Below are positions 47,319-55,927 of a stretch of 64,000 bases of DNA, one piece after another (position 1 is the first letter of the stretch; each line of letters starts with the position of its first letter). The DNA lies in contig NZ_CP088247.1 of the NCBI RefSeq assembly GCF_021117295.1, positions 5,325,101 through 5,389,100 of the forward strand. The letters are read 5' to 3'. The position numbers and the translations under genes are program-made. Origin of the DNA: Methylorubrum sp. B1-46. Its GTDB lineage: Bacteria; Pseudomonadota; Alphaproteobacteria; Rhizobiales; Beijerinckiaceae. Below the pieces are notes generated by a model. It worked only from the letters and a program-made list of their open reading frames with translations. It searched no databases and was not told the DNA's origin.

Positions 47319-49649
47319 TCAGAGGTCGCGGGTCGGCTGCACCCCGGCTCTGGCTGCCATCAGCACGGCTTCCGGCAGGGTTTTGACCCCGAGCGCCTCC
47401 ATGACATGGGCTCGGTGAATCTCGACGGTGCGGGGACTGAGGCCGAGGGCCCGGCCGATCGACTTGTTCGTGCCCCCGGCGAGCAATCCTTCAAGAACCT
47501 CCCGCTCCCGCTGCGACAGGGCGCCGATGCGAAGCTTGGCGTCGTCGCGCGCCTGGCTTCGCTCGGTGTCGGTACGCAGTTCGGCCAAGGCGGCCGACAC
47601 CGCGGTCAACAGCGCCGCGGGCTGCCACGGCTTTTCGAGATAATCGACGGCGCCGGCCTTCATGGCGCGCACGCCGAAACCGACATCGCCGTGGCTGCGC
47701 CCGATCATGACGACGGGCAAGGAGAGCCCACCGGCCTTCAGCGCCTTCGCGACCGTGAGGCTTTCTGGGCCGGCCGCCTCCATGTCGAGGATCACGCAGC
47801 CCGGCTGCAGAGATCCCGCGATCTCCGCCAGGGCCGCGGCATTGGGAAAGACCTGAACCTCGTAGCCGGCCGGCTGCAGCAATGAGAGCAGTGCCTGCCG
47901 CGAGCCCGGATTCTCGTCCACCACGTATATCCGTGCACCGGTACGGCCGGTCACATCCTCGGCGATGCCGCCCATGTGACGGATGCGACCATCCTCGCTC
48001 CGAATCGGGAAGAAGGTGTCACGTATGCGCCGAACGGTGCCGTCGGAAGGGCGCAGGATGCGGTACTCCAAGACGGCAACGTCGCCACCGCCCACGCGCT
48101 CGACCGTACGATACGCGGTGTCCCGGTCATCGGGATGGATCGTCGCAAGCCAACTCTCGATCGATGCCAGTTGCTCGGGCGCGACGCCCCAGACGTGCCG
48201 AAGGGCGCGGCTGAGATAGGTCAGGCGCCGGCTCTCGAGATTGGCCTGCCAGAGGACGTTGGTCGAGTGCTCGGCAAATCGCCGAAAGCGCTCCTCGTTC
48301 TCGCGACGGATGGTTTCCTCTCGCTTCCGTTCGGTAATCTCGAGCCCGACGCCGACAAAGCCAATGGGTCGACCATCCTCGAATTCGGTGCGACCGTGCA
48401 TCGCCACCCACCGCTCGACCTCGTCCTCGATCCCGATCACGCGGTGCTCGATATTGTAGATGCCGTCTCCGGCCGGGTCGCCGCAGCGGGCAATCGCATT
48501 CTCCACGCGCGCACGGTCCTCGGGGTGGATGGCCGAAAGCCAGGCGGAGCGATCGACCTGCGCATCGGGTGGCAATCCCCAGATCGCCTTGAGGCGCGCG
48601 TTCCAGTTCAGCGCCCCTGTAACCGGGTTCCAATCACAGGGTGACAGACCGATCAGATCGACGGCGGCCTGTAGTCGAGCCTCGCTCTGATGCAGCGCGT
48701 CCGCTGTCCGTTCCGCCTCGTGCTCCTCCTCGACGATGAGGAGCACGGCCGGCGCGGGCGGGTTCGCTTGCCATGCCGGCGCGGTACGACTTCTGAGAGG
48801 CAACCCGCTGATACGCATCCAGCGCTCGAAACCGTCGTCCGTCCGATAGAGGAAGCGCGTGCGCAGCGTGACGTGGCCGCGCAATGCCCTTGCGAAAGGA
48901 TGTTCGCGCGGATCGAGGACGGTGCCGTCCGCCGCACAACCGGCCCACCGCGGATCTGTGCCGAAGTCCACGCCGGGGATGAGGCCCTGCCGGAGAAGCC
49001 GACGAAGAATCGGGTTATCGAGGAGGACTCGGCCCTCCGGCGTGAACAATCCGGCAGCGATTGGCAGATGTTCGATCACGGTGGCGAGCGGCTCTTCGCC
49101 CCTTGAGGATGCGATCACCGCGTCATCGTACAGCGAACCCGTCGGCCCGGACGATTGACGCTGCGCGTCGAGCTGCAGTCCGATGAGTTCGGCGAATTGC
49201 CGGAATATCCCTCGTATCTCCGTCTGATCCAGTCGAGCAGGCGTCGTGCCGAACGCGCAGAGGGCTCCGAATAGGCCCCCCTGCGATAGCGTGATCGGGA
49301 AGGCAATGCAGCTTCGAAAGCCGAAGCGCTCCAAATCGGAAAGCCGATGGATCGCCTGATCGTCCCCCGCATCGTCGATGACAATCGGCCGCTGATGCGT
49401 GTGCATCTCCTGCCAAGGGACGGCATCGATACGGAACACGTCGTGCTCTCGTAGGCCGAAGCCAACATCATCCTTGACGCTGCAGACCTTCCACGCATCG
49501 TCCTTGATCTGTGCAACGGCTGCAACGCCCAAGCCGGCGATACGGCAGATGATTTCGAGCATGACCGGCAAGGCCGCGATACCCTGGGTCGCCACGCGAT
49601 CGGGCGAGCGATGCCGATGTTGGTCCTGACACATCGCTGAGGCGCTCAT
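47319..49649 (-). CDS. GAF-PAS-PAS-PAS-receiver-LuxR HTH fusion, no kinase
   Basis: A 776-residue fusion. An N-terminal GAF-like domain (IICRIAGLGVAAVAQIKDD, RSCIAFPITLSQGGLFGALCAFG) is followed by three PAS/PAC units (VIEHLPIAAGLFTPEGR, ALHQSEARLQAAVDLIGLSP, FRRFAEHSTNVLWQANLESR). Next are a receiver domain (IYVVDENPGSRQALLSLL, phospho-Asp in CVILDMEAAG, Lys in DYLEKPW) and a LuxR/FixJ-type HTH (LSQREREVLEGLLAGGTNKSIGRALGLSPRTVEIHRAHVME). The kinase expected between PAS and receiver is missing. It may be phosphorylated by another kinase or be controlled directly by the PAS ligands. Confidence 0.9.
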   Translation of the reverse strand: MSASAMCQDQHRHRSPDRVATQGIAALPVMLEIICRIAGLGVAAVAQIKDDAWKVCSVKDDVGFGLREHDVFRIDAVPWQEMHTHQRPIVIDDAGDDQAIHRLSDLERFGFRSCIAFPITLSQGGLFGALCAFGTTPARLDQTEIRGIFRQFAELIGLQLDAQRQSSGPTGSLYDDAVIASSRGEEPLATVIEHLPIAAGLFTPEGRVLLDNPILRRLLRQGLIPGVDFGTDPRWAGCAADGTVLDPREHPFARALRGHVTLRTRFLYRTDDGFERWMRISGLPLRSRTAPAWQANPPAPAVLLIVEEEHEAERTADALHQSEARLQAAVDLIGLSPCDWNPVTGALNWNARLKAIWGLPPDAQVDRSAWLSAIHPEDRARVENAIARCGDPAGDGIYNIEHRVIGIEDEVERWVAMHGRTEFEDGRPIGFVGVGLEITERKREETIRRENEERFRRFAEHSTNVLWQANLESRRLTYLSRALRHVWGVAPEQLASIESWLATIHPDDRDTAYRTVERVGGGDVAVLEYRILRPSDGTVRRIRDTFFPIRSEDGRIRHMGGIAEDVTGRTGARIYVVDENPGSRQALLSLLQPAGYEVQVFPNAAALAEIAGSLQPGCVILDMEAAGPESLTVAKALKAGGLSLPVVMIGRSHGDVGFGVRAMKAGAVDYLEKPWQPAALLTAVSAALAELRTDTERSQARDDAKLRIGALSQREREVLEGLLAGGTNKSIGRALGLSPRTVEIHRAHVMEALGVKTLPEAVLMAARAGVQPTRDL

Positions 49650-50423
49650 CGGCTGAACTCCCGCACTGGTCGTGCCGCGAAACGCTGCATCGACCGAACC
49701 ATACGCAAAGAAGGGGTTCCGACACGGCCAGCAGCCACGCCTCGGTTCGGTCCGATCGATGGTGAGACGGAGTTCGAGCTCACCGAGTCGAGGGTACTCG
49801 GAAGATGGTCACTGAAAATTCCAACATTACGATCCGGATCGACTTGCTAAATTTCTGAAATAGAGTGTAATGCTTTTCTTGTCCCAGGCAATGCATTGGC
49901 CTCCGATATGAATTTAAGATAAAAATCCTTTACTGGACCGTCTCTGTCGCAGAGGGAATCCAGCCCGATTGGCAGCTATTCGTCCTATAACGCGCAAGCG
50001 CAGATGCGGTGCCATGCGCGATATCAATCAAATCGTCAACGTCGAGCTCGGGACAGTTAATATCCCGATCCAGGTGCCGCATCCTACGATTTCGGCAACG
50101 TGCGGCCTGCGGAAGACGCTGTGGTATCGATCCAAATCACCGAAATTCATCGGTATTTTACGGCACATCAAATGATTTGTGCTTTATAGATCTATAGATT
50201 TACAATAATAATTGCGCGATTGCTTAGATTTATGTGATCTAAATCCGAATCGTGTCCTGTCAAAACGCCAGATTGTCGGGTGCAATCCTGATTGACCGAT
50301 TTTCAGCAGGCCTGCGGCAAGCGCGTACTGAAAATCACGTGTCTTGGGACAATCCATCGACGCACAACGCAATTCCGGACCCAACGGTCAAGGTATTCGC
50401 GGTCGCGCCGGAAATGATGATGG
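49650..50423. other. AT-rich intergenic region left of the island
   Basis: No convincing gene. GC content falls from about 49,800 onward. A perfect 12-bp palindrome TATAGATCTATA lies at 50185-50196 and the inverted pair TTAGAT/ATCTAA at 50224-50242. The drop begins before the attL repeat, so older transferred DNA may flank the island on this side. Confidence 0.45.
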
Positions 50424-50458
50424 GGGAAGAATGGTGCTGCGAGAGAGGATTGAACTCT
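50424..50458 (+). repeat. attL: distal copy of the tRNA-Thr attachment repeat
   Basis: 35 bases identical to 62225-62259, starting GGGAAGAATGGTGCTGCG. It carries the end of the tRNA (T-stem, acceptor 3' strand and CCA) but no tRNA body, so it is the duplicated core generated by integration. Confidence 0.92.
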
Positions 50459-50494
50459 AACGAATACACCTTAACAACAGTACAAAGGACAACC

Positions 50495-50552
50495 TGATCG
50501 ACCGTATTGTGTGAGAGTTTTATGTATCCGTCAAGCGAACCTAACGAATCGT
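50495..50552 (+). repeat. 58-bp imperfect direct repeat, copy 1
   Basis: It matches 50971-51028 with about seven mismatches in 58, including ACCGTATTGTG, GAGAGTTT and GTATCCGTCAA. It contains TGTGTGAGAG (50508-50517), which recurs beside the integrase start at 62154-62176, so it may hold integrase arm-type sites. Confidence 0.7.
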
Positions 50553-50970
50553 GTTTCCGACACGTTCATAGGATTTTTTTCGAACGAGGATCATGACGCT
50601 CGGTCAGGCTTCGACGTGGGTAAAGATTCGGAAGCGCAACAATGACTGGCTGATGGTTGAGTTGCCGAATCACCCATCTACAAGCCTACGGTATGCGTGC
50701 ATGATATATTTGTTTTGCCTTCGGAGGGACGCTAAATGAAGCTTCCTCGAAGGGTAGGCAACCATTCTGCTCCACAATCACGTTTATGATCAGCCAGTTA
50801 CGAGGTCAACATACTTCAACGATGGCAGCGGATCAATCACGCAAATCGACCGGCTATGCTTCCTGAGCGGTGATTTGTGACGCTTCGTGACGACTTGAAA
50901 GAAGATGTGAAGTTCCAGCCAGGAGGACTCGAACCATCATTTTACTGTTGATCCGAAGCTGAGTACGACT

Positions 50971-51028
50971 TGATACACCGTATTGTGCGAGAGTTTAGTG
51001 TATCCGTCAACCGAACCTAACGCATCGT
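50971..51028 (+). repeat. 58-bp imperfect direct repeat, copy 2
   Basis: The second copy of the repeat at 50495-50552, with the variant TGTGCGAGAG at 50984-50993. Both copies lie in the gene-free left end of the island (50459-51132), where no convincing coding sequence is present. Confidence 0.7.
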
Positions 51029-51132
51029 CGATATGGATTCGATTGATGGCTTCAACGAATATCTAGACCATGATGATTAGTATTGATCTATTCATAATCA
51101 TGTTGGGGGCCGGTTATCAAACTATGGTGCAA

Positions 51133-52041
51133 TCATTGTTGGGGGGCGAGTACGTTTGTTATCAAAAGACTTTTCAATCTTTTGCTTCTACTTTTGGTTC
51201 TGCATACAAAGCATTTGATGTCGCTGGTGCCGTCAATCTTGTCTCTCGCCGTGGCTGACAGGCTGTCTATAATGGCATCTACAGTAGCCTTGTCGCGCGA
51301 ATATTCCGACAGTACGAATGGTATGGGGCGCTTCTCAGCAGGAAGATATATGCGGCCTTTATAGGTGTTAACGTTGTAGCTGGTGACACGACCCACAACC
51401 GCGACTTCATTCTTGTCCTTGATATCGTGAGCCATATAATCGTAGCTGTCTTTGTCCAGGTTCCCCGTCATATTTACGTCGCCAGTGCCTTCGTTTATAC
51501 GCAGCGTAGCCTTCTTCGCTGTTTTAGAAGCCACAATAGGGCGATGCATTCTCAGCAGCGCGCCCTGACATTTCTCGGTAAGAGAATCTAGCCTATGCTG
51601 ACTAAGGTCTGGAAAGTTCGGATTTTTGGCTTTTTCTTCTCTGTATACCTTCCCGATTGTTTTCTCATAATCGGGATTAACTCCGGTAAGTTCTGATACG
51701 ACATACTCATATACTGATCGACCAAGGTTGCCTATAGGCGTGTCTTTGTCGGCGGTTCCAATGACGAATATTCCATGATTAACCGCTGCTAATGTGGCGC
51801 CGAGCATCGCTATATTGACAGTAAACTTCCAGCTCCCCTCCTCTGCCGGCAGAGCGTATATTCTAGCCTTTTTGAGTTTGGGAGCCTGCGTAATAATCTC
51901 GCCGTTGAGTAAGAAGTGTGTCGTAAGCGCGAGGTATCGTTGAAAGCCGACCAGCGCATCAGATACATCATAAAAATCTATGATATGATCGTCTGACTGC
52001 TTACCAGAATATGAGATGCTGAACTGAACAACGGCCGACAT
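51133..52041 (-). CDS. Unrecognised island protein, 302 aa
   Basis: A protein from ATG 52041 with no motif I can name. It opens with VQFSISYSGKQSDDHIIDFYDVSDALVGFQRYLALTTHFLL-type sequence, so the N-domain is likely alpha/beta. A moderately hydrophobic centre (VNIAMLGATLAAVNHGIFVIG) comes next, followed by a Lys-rich helical region to about residue 180 and a beta-rich C-terminal part ending in two Cys (CFVCRTKSRSK). I have the impression of a conserved but uncharacterised proteobacterial family. It has low-GC codon use like the rest of the island and is divergent from the serine recombinase. Confidence 0.8.
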   Translation of the reverse strand: MSAVVQFSISYSGKQSDDHIIDFYDVSDALVGFQRYLALTTHFLLNGEIITQAPKLKKARIYALPAEEGSWKFTVNIAMLGATLAAVNHGIFVIGTADKDTPIGNLGRSVYEYVVSELTGVNPDYEKTIGKVYREEKAKNPNFPDLSQHRLDSLTEKCQGALLRMHRPIVASKTAKKATLRINEGTGDVNMTGNLDKDSYDYMAHDIKDKNEVAVVGRVTSYNVNTYKGRIYLPAEKRPIPFVLSEYSRDKATVDAIIDSLSATARDKIDGTSDIKCFVCRTKSRSKRLKSLLITNVLAPQQ

Positions 52042-52273
52042 CGAAATGAATCTTCTTCCGACAATGCCTTAGGGCTAGGCCAAGGGTGTTAGGAGAGCAT
52101 ACTTGAAATAGCGATTGCAACTCGAGGCGGTAAGTAAGGTGTGGAAGGCATTGCAGGCGGTCGCGGCTCATCCCGCGTCGTTCCAATCGATCTCCGATGG
52201 CAGCCCCTTAGTAAGCGTCGCTGTCGGCTCAAGCGACGTTGGGTTGTCATATGTGGGTGCACCGTGGCGTGAC

Positions 52274-52340
52274 GTAACATCGCCTACGATCCTCCCTAAG
52301 CGCCAGTGTAACATCAGGCTTGCATGGTCTTTGATGTTAC
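52274..52340. promoter_or_regulatory. GTAACATC repeats upstream of the serine recombinase
   Basis: GTAACATC occurs at 52274-52281, GTAACATCA at 52308-52316, and its exact inverse TGATGTTAC at 52332-52340. The last two form a 9-bp perfect inverted repeat with 15 bases between. Located 36 bases before the recombinase start, they are candidates for a recombinase binding (res-like) site or operator. Confidence 0.5.
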
Positions 52341-52375
52341 GGCATTGTCACTGGGTCTAGAGCTTGGAGTGACGC

Positions 52376-52939
52376 TTGGCGAGGATCGGGTATGCGAGAT
52401 GCAGTTCGGAGGATCAGTCTCTCGACATCCAGATCGAACGGCTCAAGGCCGAAGGGTGCCAGCCGATCCGATCAGAGAAGGTGTCCGGTGTATCCCGCGA
52501 CGGTCGCACGGAACTGGCGGCGATCCTCGACTTCATCCGTGAGGGTGACGAGTTAGTCGTGGTACGGTGCTGCCGGTTGGGGCGAGACACCAGGGACGTT
52601 CTCAACATCGTCCACGAACTGGATCAGCGTGGCGCCTACCTCACCGTCCTTGACCCTCACGTCTCAACCCGTGGCGAGAGTGGGAGGATCGTGCTGACCG
52701 TCCTCGGAATGGTATCGCAGATGGAGCGCCGATTCATCCTCGAGCGTCAACGGGAGGGCATTCAGGCGGCAAAGGCGAAGGGTGTCTACAAGGGTGGGAC
52801 ACGGCGGCTGGACCGAAGCAAGGTGCTGGCAATGAAGGCAGAAGGTCACGGACCCGCCGCTATCGCCAAGGCGCTCGGTTGCTCGCGTATGCAAGTTTAC
52901 CGGATCATCGGTTCGGAGGCTCTCGCACAATCCGTCTGA
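52376..52939 (+). CDS. Serine recombinase (resolvase/invertase family)
   Basis: A 187-residue site-specific recombinase. The catalytic Ser10 is in IGYARCSSEDQSLDIQ; the conserved Arg-containing VVVRCCRLGRDTRDVL and GRIVLTVLGMVSQMERRFILERQREGI follow; a C-terminal HTH (KVLAMKAEGHGPAAIAKALGCSRMQVYRII) binds DNA. The start is TTG 52376 with GGAG eight bases upstream; no ATG would retain the catalytic Ser. It could resolve dimers of an excised circular form or be a relic of another element. Its GC content is higher than that of its island neighbours, suggesting a separate origin. Confidence 0.9.
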   Translation: MARIGYARCSSEDQSLDIQIERLKAEGCQPIRSEKVSGVSRDGRTELAAILDFIREGDELVVVRCCRLGRDTRDVLNIVHELDQRGAYLTVLDPHVSTRGESGRIVLTVLGMVSQMERRFILERQREGIQAAKAKGVYKGGTRRLDRSKVLAMKAEGHGPAAIAKALGCSRMQVYRIIGSEALAQSV

Positions 52940-53204
52940 TCGTCAAAGCAACTCGATAGGTGCCGCTCTGGTAGTTCGAGGTTGCTTAGTAGTCAGGGAT
53001 TCATGCACTGTGAACTATGGCGTTGGCAACGGCGGATGTGGTCGGGCCATCGCCGAGATCGATACCTTTCAGCCTAACGATATGAGCGGCCGCTTCCAAT
53101 GCTGGATCATCCCCTTGCTGCTGGGTATAGGTCGCCCGATTCTAATATGAAGGCGGATACTTTCCCCAGACCATCTGTTCGACCACATTTGCCGGCCCAC
53201 TGAT

Positions 53205-54287
53205 CTAGCGTCCACCCTTTCGGCGGTTGTCCTCCATACATAACATTTGGCAGTTGGCGGCCGTAGTTTTGCCACCCTCATGCCAAGGCGTGATGTGGTC
53301 AGCCTCCATAGCCTCAAACTCGTAATGCTTGCCGCAGTCCGGACATACGCCTTTTTGGCGCTCGTATGCCTCACGTCTCATGGAAGGGCTAAAGGCTCGA
53401 ATGCTGAGGTGTTTCTCCTTGCGATCTAGCAAATATGAGTAAATGCCTCGTTTGCGCTCTACGTCTTCGTCCAGCATTAGACGAGTCACTTCGGCTTCCA
53501 ACTCCTTTGAGTTGAGCGGTTCGTCCTTAAACTGGTTGTATAGCGTGCCCCAAGGAACAGACTTCATCTCTTTGCGGTAAGTTGGATATGTGACTTGTAC
53601 CCATGCCATCACCGCCTGGAAATAAAGCCATAGCTTGCTTGCATCAGAGTCGTGCTGATGCAACGCCATATATTGTTCGATATTGCCGCCATTGATCCAG
53701 TCGATGGCTGTCTCTAAGTAAGCCTGACGATTCAACTCACCAGTGATGTACTTGCTTCCTATATTGTAGGCGGGGCAGCCAGTCTTGCTAAAGTACCGTT
53801 TGGCGTCAGTTACCCACGACCCGGCATAGACAGCGTTGCGAAGCTCCTGATTGGTCAGCTGTGCTCCGGCAATGTTGATGGTCTGAAACCAATCAAGTTT
53901 CTCACTGTCCGTCCCACTGCACTGGTAAATCATTAGCTCATACTTAAGGAACTGCTCCTTCTCGTCGGAATGAAGATTGTAAAAGAAACGTCCCTTGAAG
54001 GAGAAATCTCCTGCAACGTATTGACAGATAGATATTGTGCGTTGCTGGCCGTCTATGACTTCGAAGTCACCGCTATCTCGTACGGCCCAATACATCACAT
54101 TTAGAGGGAAGTTTTTAAATACTGTCTCAACAACAGAATCTCGCTGCTTGTCCTTGTAGATAAACTCGCGTTGATAGGGCGGACGGATGTCGAGTTGACC
54201 CCCGTAGCCGACAACGCCCGCCTCGTTATTATCAGCATAACCTTCGGTAAGATTACGGATTGTGACTTTTTGGAGCTGTATCTTCAT
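53205..54287 (-). CDS. DUF262 (ParB-like) plus HNH nuclease protein
   Basis: A 360-residue protein. The N-terminal DUF262 domain has IRPPYQREFIYKDKQRDSVVETVF and the signature FEVIDGQQRTISICQY (DGQQR at 79-83), which in related proteins binds or hydrolyses nucleotides. The C-terminus is an HNH nuclease with two zinc-type Cys pairs: CPDCG, EADHITPWHEGG (His331) and AANCQMLCMEDN (Asn345, Asn354). ATG 54287 lies inside the methyltransferase gene, whose stop is 35 bases downstream of it, so the two are coupled. DUF262-nuclease proteins include type IV restriction enzymes of the GmrSD kind; here the nuclease is HNH, not DUF1524. Confidence 0.88.
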   Translation of the reverse strand: MKIQLQKVTIRNLTEGYADNNEAGVVGYGGQLDIRPPYQREFIYKDKQRDSVVETVFKNFPLNVMYWAVRDSGDFEVIDGQQRTISICQYVAGDFSFKGRFFYNLHSDEKEQFLKYELMIYQCSGTDSEKLDWFQTINIAGAQLTNQELRNAVYAGSWVTDAKRYFSKTGCPAYNIGSKYITGELNRQAYLETAIDWINGGNIEQYMALHQHDSDASKLWLYFQAVMAWVQVTYPTYRKEMKSVPWGTLYNQFKDEPLNSKELEAEVTRLMLDEDVERKRGIYSYLLDRKEKHLSIRAFSPSMRREAYERQKGVCPDCGKHYEFEAMEADHITPWHEGGKTTAANCQMLCMEDNRRKGGR

Positions 54288-55371
54288 GTCTTGCCCCCTT
54301 GCGCCGGATAAACAGACGCCTGTATGTGCCCTTGACAGGATAGCCAACATCGAAATGAGCCCCCGCTCCGAACGATTCTGTTCTGATGACAGAACCCAGT
54401 GTTCCAGTGAGGGACTTCTTGCGCACTCCGTCTACGACCCGCTCCTTTTTCCCATATGTTTTTGTAGTTGGATAATCTGTCCCGCTGAGTCCTAGGATTT
54501 CGAACTGATCAGGATTATGTTTGTCGAGGAAAGTCAGAGGCACACCCATGATGCCGTTATAGTCGGCAGGTATATCAACGACTTTGGAAACTTCGATGGC
54601 ATCATAGTTATCATATGCTGGATAGTCGTTGGGATTGTAGCTCTTGTATAGGATGAGACTTTCATGACGCTTGGCAATGTCAAGATTGGTGAACCAGCAG
54701 GCATTGCCGAGGCTTCGCCACTTTTTCCCTTCATCGTCTATCCAAAAGCGCGTGTCGCGAGGAGCATAGTAGTCAGGCACCCTGAACTTCATGTCCCCAT
54801 TATTGTAGCCCAGCCACAACTTGTTGTCTTTGATAAGTCGGAATATTTCAGCATAGCTGATAGCGTTTTGATTTCCAACGATGATAAACTTTTTATCGTA
54901 TTTGATTAGCTGCGCAACATACTCACGGAACAGAGAAAACGGAGGGTTTGTGACCACAATGTCGGCCTGCTTGAGCAGATCGATGCTTTCTGGGCTGCGG
55001 AAATCGCCGTCACCGTTGAGGGGCTTGATGCCGATCTCTTTAGGATCAGGTACCATGTTTCCATTTTTGTCGCCGAAGTATTCAAGGTATAGGGCGAAAT
55101 CTGAGTCATTGCGGCTGAATAAGTTTGCGTCTTGATTCTTATAACAGGTCGTTATCAACCTTTTAAGACCCAGCTGTTCGAAGCTATAGCTAAAGTAATG
55201 AAAGAAGTTACTGATATGAGGATCGTCGCAGTTGCAGTAAACAGTCTTATTCTGAAAGTGCTTTTTATAATGTCTGAGTTCGCGCTCAATGTCGGCGAGC
55301 TGCGTATAGAACTCATCTTCCTTGACTCTCTTGGCTTCTGCGAAGTTTCCGTTTAAAACCTTGCTAGCCAC
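54253..55371 (-). CDS. EcoRI-family adenine-specific DNA methyltransferase
   Basis: A 372-residue N6-adenine methyltransferase. The target-adenine motif is TNPPFSLFREY (NPPF at 142-145), and VYCNCDDPHISNFFHYFSY near residues 44-62 is the characteristic EcoRI_methylase pattern. GYNNGDMKFRVPDYYAP, WRSLGNACWFTNLD and FEILGLSGTDYPTTKTYGKK are further family blocks. GTG 55371 has GGAG just upstream. It should protect host DNA at a specific site. The downstream overlapping DUF262-HNH gene takes the position of a restriction enzyme. Confidence 0.9.
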   Translation of the reverse strand: MASKVLNGNFAEAKRVKEDEFYTQLADIERELRHYKKHFQNKTVYCNCDDPHISNFFHYFSYSFEQLGLKRLITTCYKNQDANLFSRNDSDFALYLEYFGDKNGNMVPDPKEIGIKPLNGDGDFRSPESIDLLKQADIVVTNPPFSLFREYVAQLIKYDKKFIIVGNQNAISYAEIFRLIKDNKLWLGYNNGDMKFRVPDYYAPRDTRFWIDDEGKKWRSLGNACWFTNLDIAKRHESLILYKSYNPNDYPAYDNYDAIEVSKVVDIPADYNGIMGVPLTFLDKHNPDQFEILGLSGTDYPTTKTYGKKERVVDGVRKKSLTGTLGSVIRTESFGAGAHFDVGYPVKGTYRRLFIRRKGARHEDTAPKSHNP

Positions 55372-55558
55372 TCACGTCTCCGATATCGGCGGGCACAATC
55401 GCCTATCCCGTATAGTACCAAGGTCGGTGTCGTCCAGCACGATCTTACGCTGGCATCGTTCGGCTCATCCGGATATCCACACGAGGCCACTAAGCTGCGC
55501 AGTTTGGATTGCTGTTCAATGGAATGCCGGTTTCACCCTATTAAGTCGGAGGTGTTAG

Positions 55559-55681
55559 GGAAGAAAGCAGCCCACGCATGCCCGTGAGAATGCCGACCTC
55601 ACTCGAGAACGGCTAGTCGGACTCATTGAGAAAACAAAGGAAGCTGTTTCTAGCATCGTGAGAGGTGTTTACCTGCCTTAA
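55559..55681 (+). pseudogene. Possible decayed gene fragment
   Basis: A 40-codon frame flanked by stops, lacking any start codon, encodes a charged helix-like sequence (ARENADLTRERLVGLIEKTK, then EAVSSIVRGVYLP) of protein-like character. It lies in the 556-base interval between the methyltransferase and phosphatase/glycohydrolase genes. It may be the tail of a lost gene; no family is identifiable. Confidence 0.3.
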
Positions 55682-55768
55682 CTCGGCACTTTTGCCGCAT
55701 CAGCCAAGTCACAAGAGTTCCGGTGACGTTCATGGCTGAGACGGCCGATAGTAAGCAGGAATAAACGA

Positions 55769-55885
55769 ATGTTGTCGGGTATCAAGCTAATCCTAAACGG
55801 CCTCTCGCAGGACGACCGGACGCTTGCGCTCGTCATTATTGAAGCTACCGCTAGTCAGAGAGCTCAAAAGATATTTGTTGAATAA
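55769..55885 (+). CDS. Possible 38-aa peptide
   Basis: ATG 55769 has AGGA eight bases upstream. The peptide is amphipathic (GIKLILNGLSQDDRTLALVII in its first half) and ends 42 bases before the phosphatase/glycohydrolase gene on the same strand. Short and unsupported by any known family; the good ribosome-binding site is the reason to list it. Confidence 0.35.
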   Translation: MLSGIKLILNGLSQDDRTLALVIIEATASQRAQKIFVE

Positions 55886-55927
55886 TAATCATGTGTGGCA
55901 TAGATTGGTGATAGGAGCATTCATTCT

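Noticed and set aside
50911..50936. Possible second tRNA 3' remnant (GGTTCGAGTCC on the minus strand)
   Set aside because: The T-loop sequence is present but the flanking bases do not pair as a T-stem or acceptor, so it is not supported.
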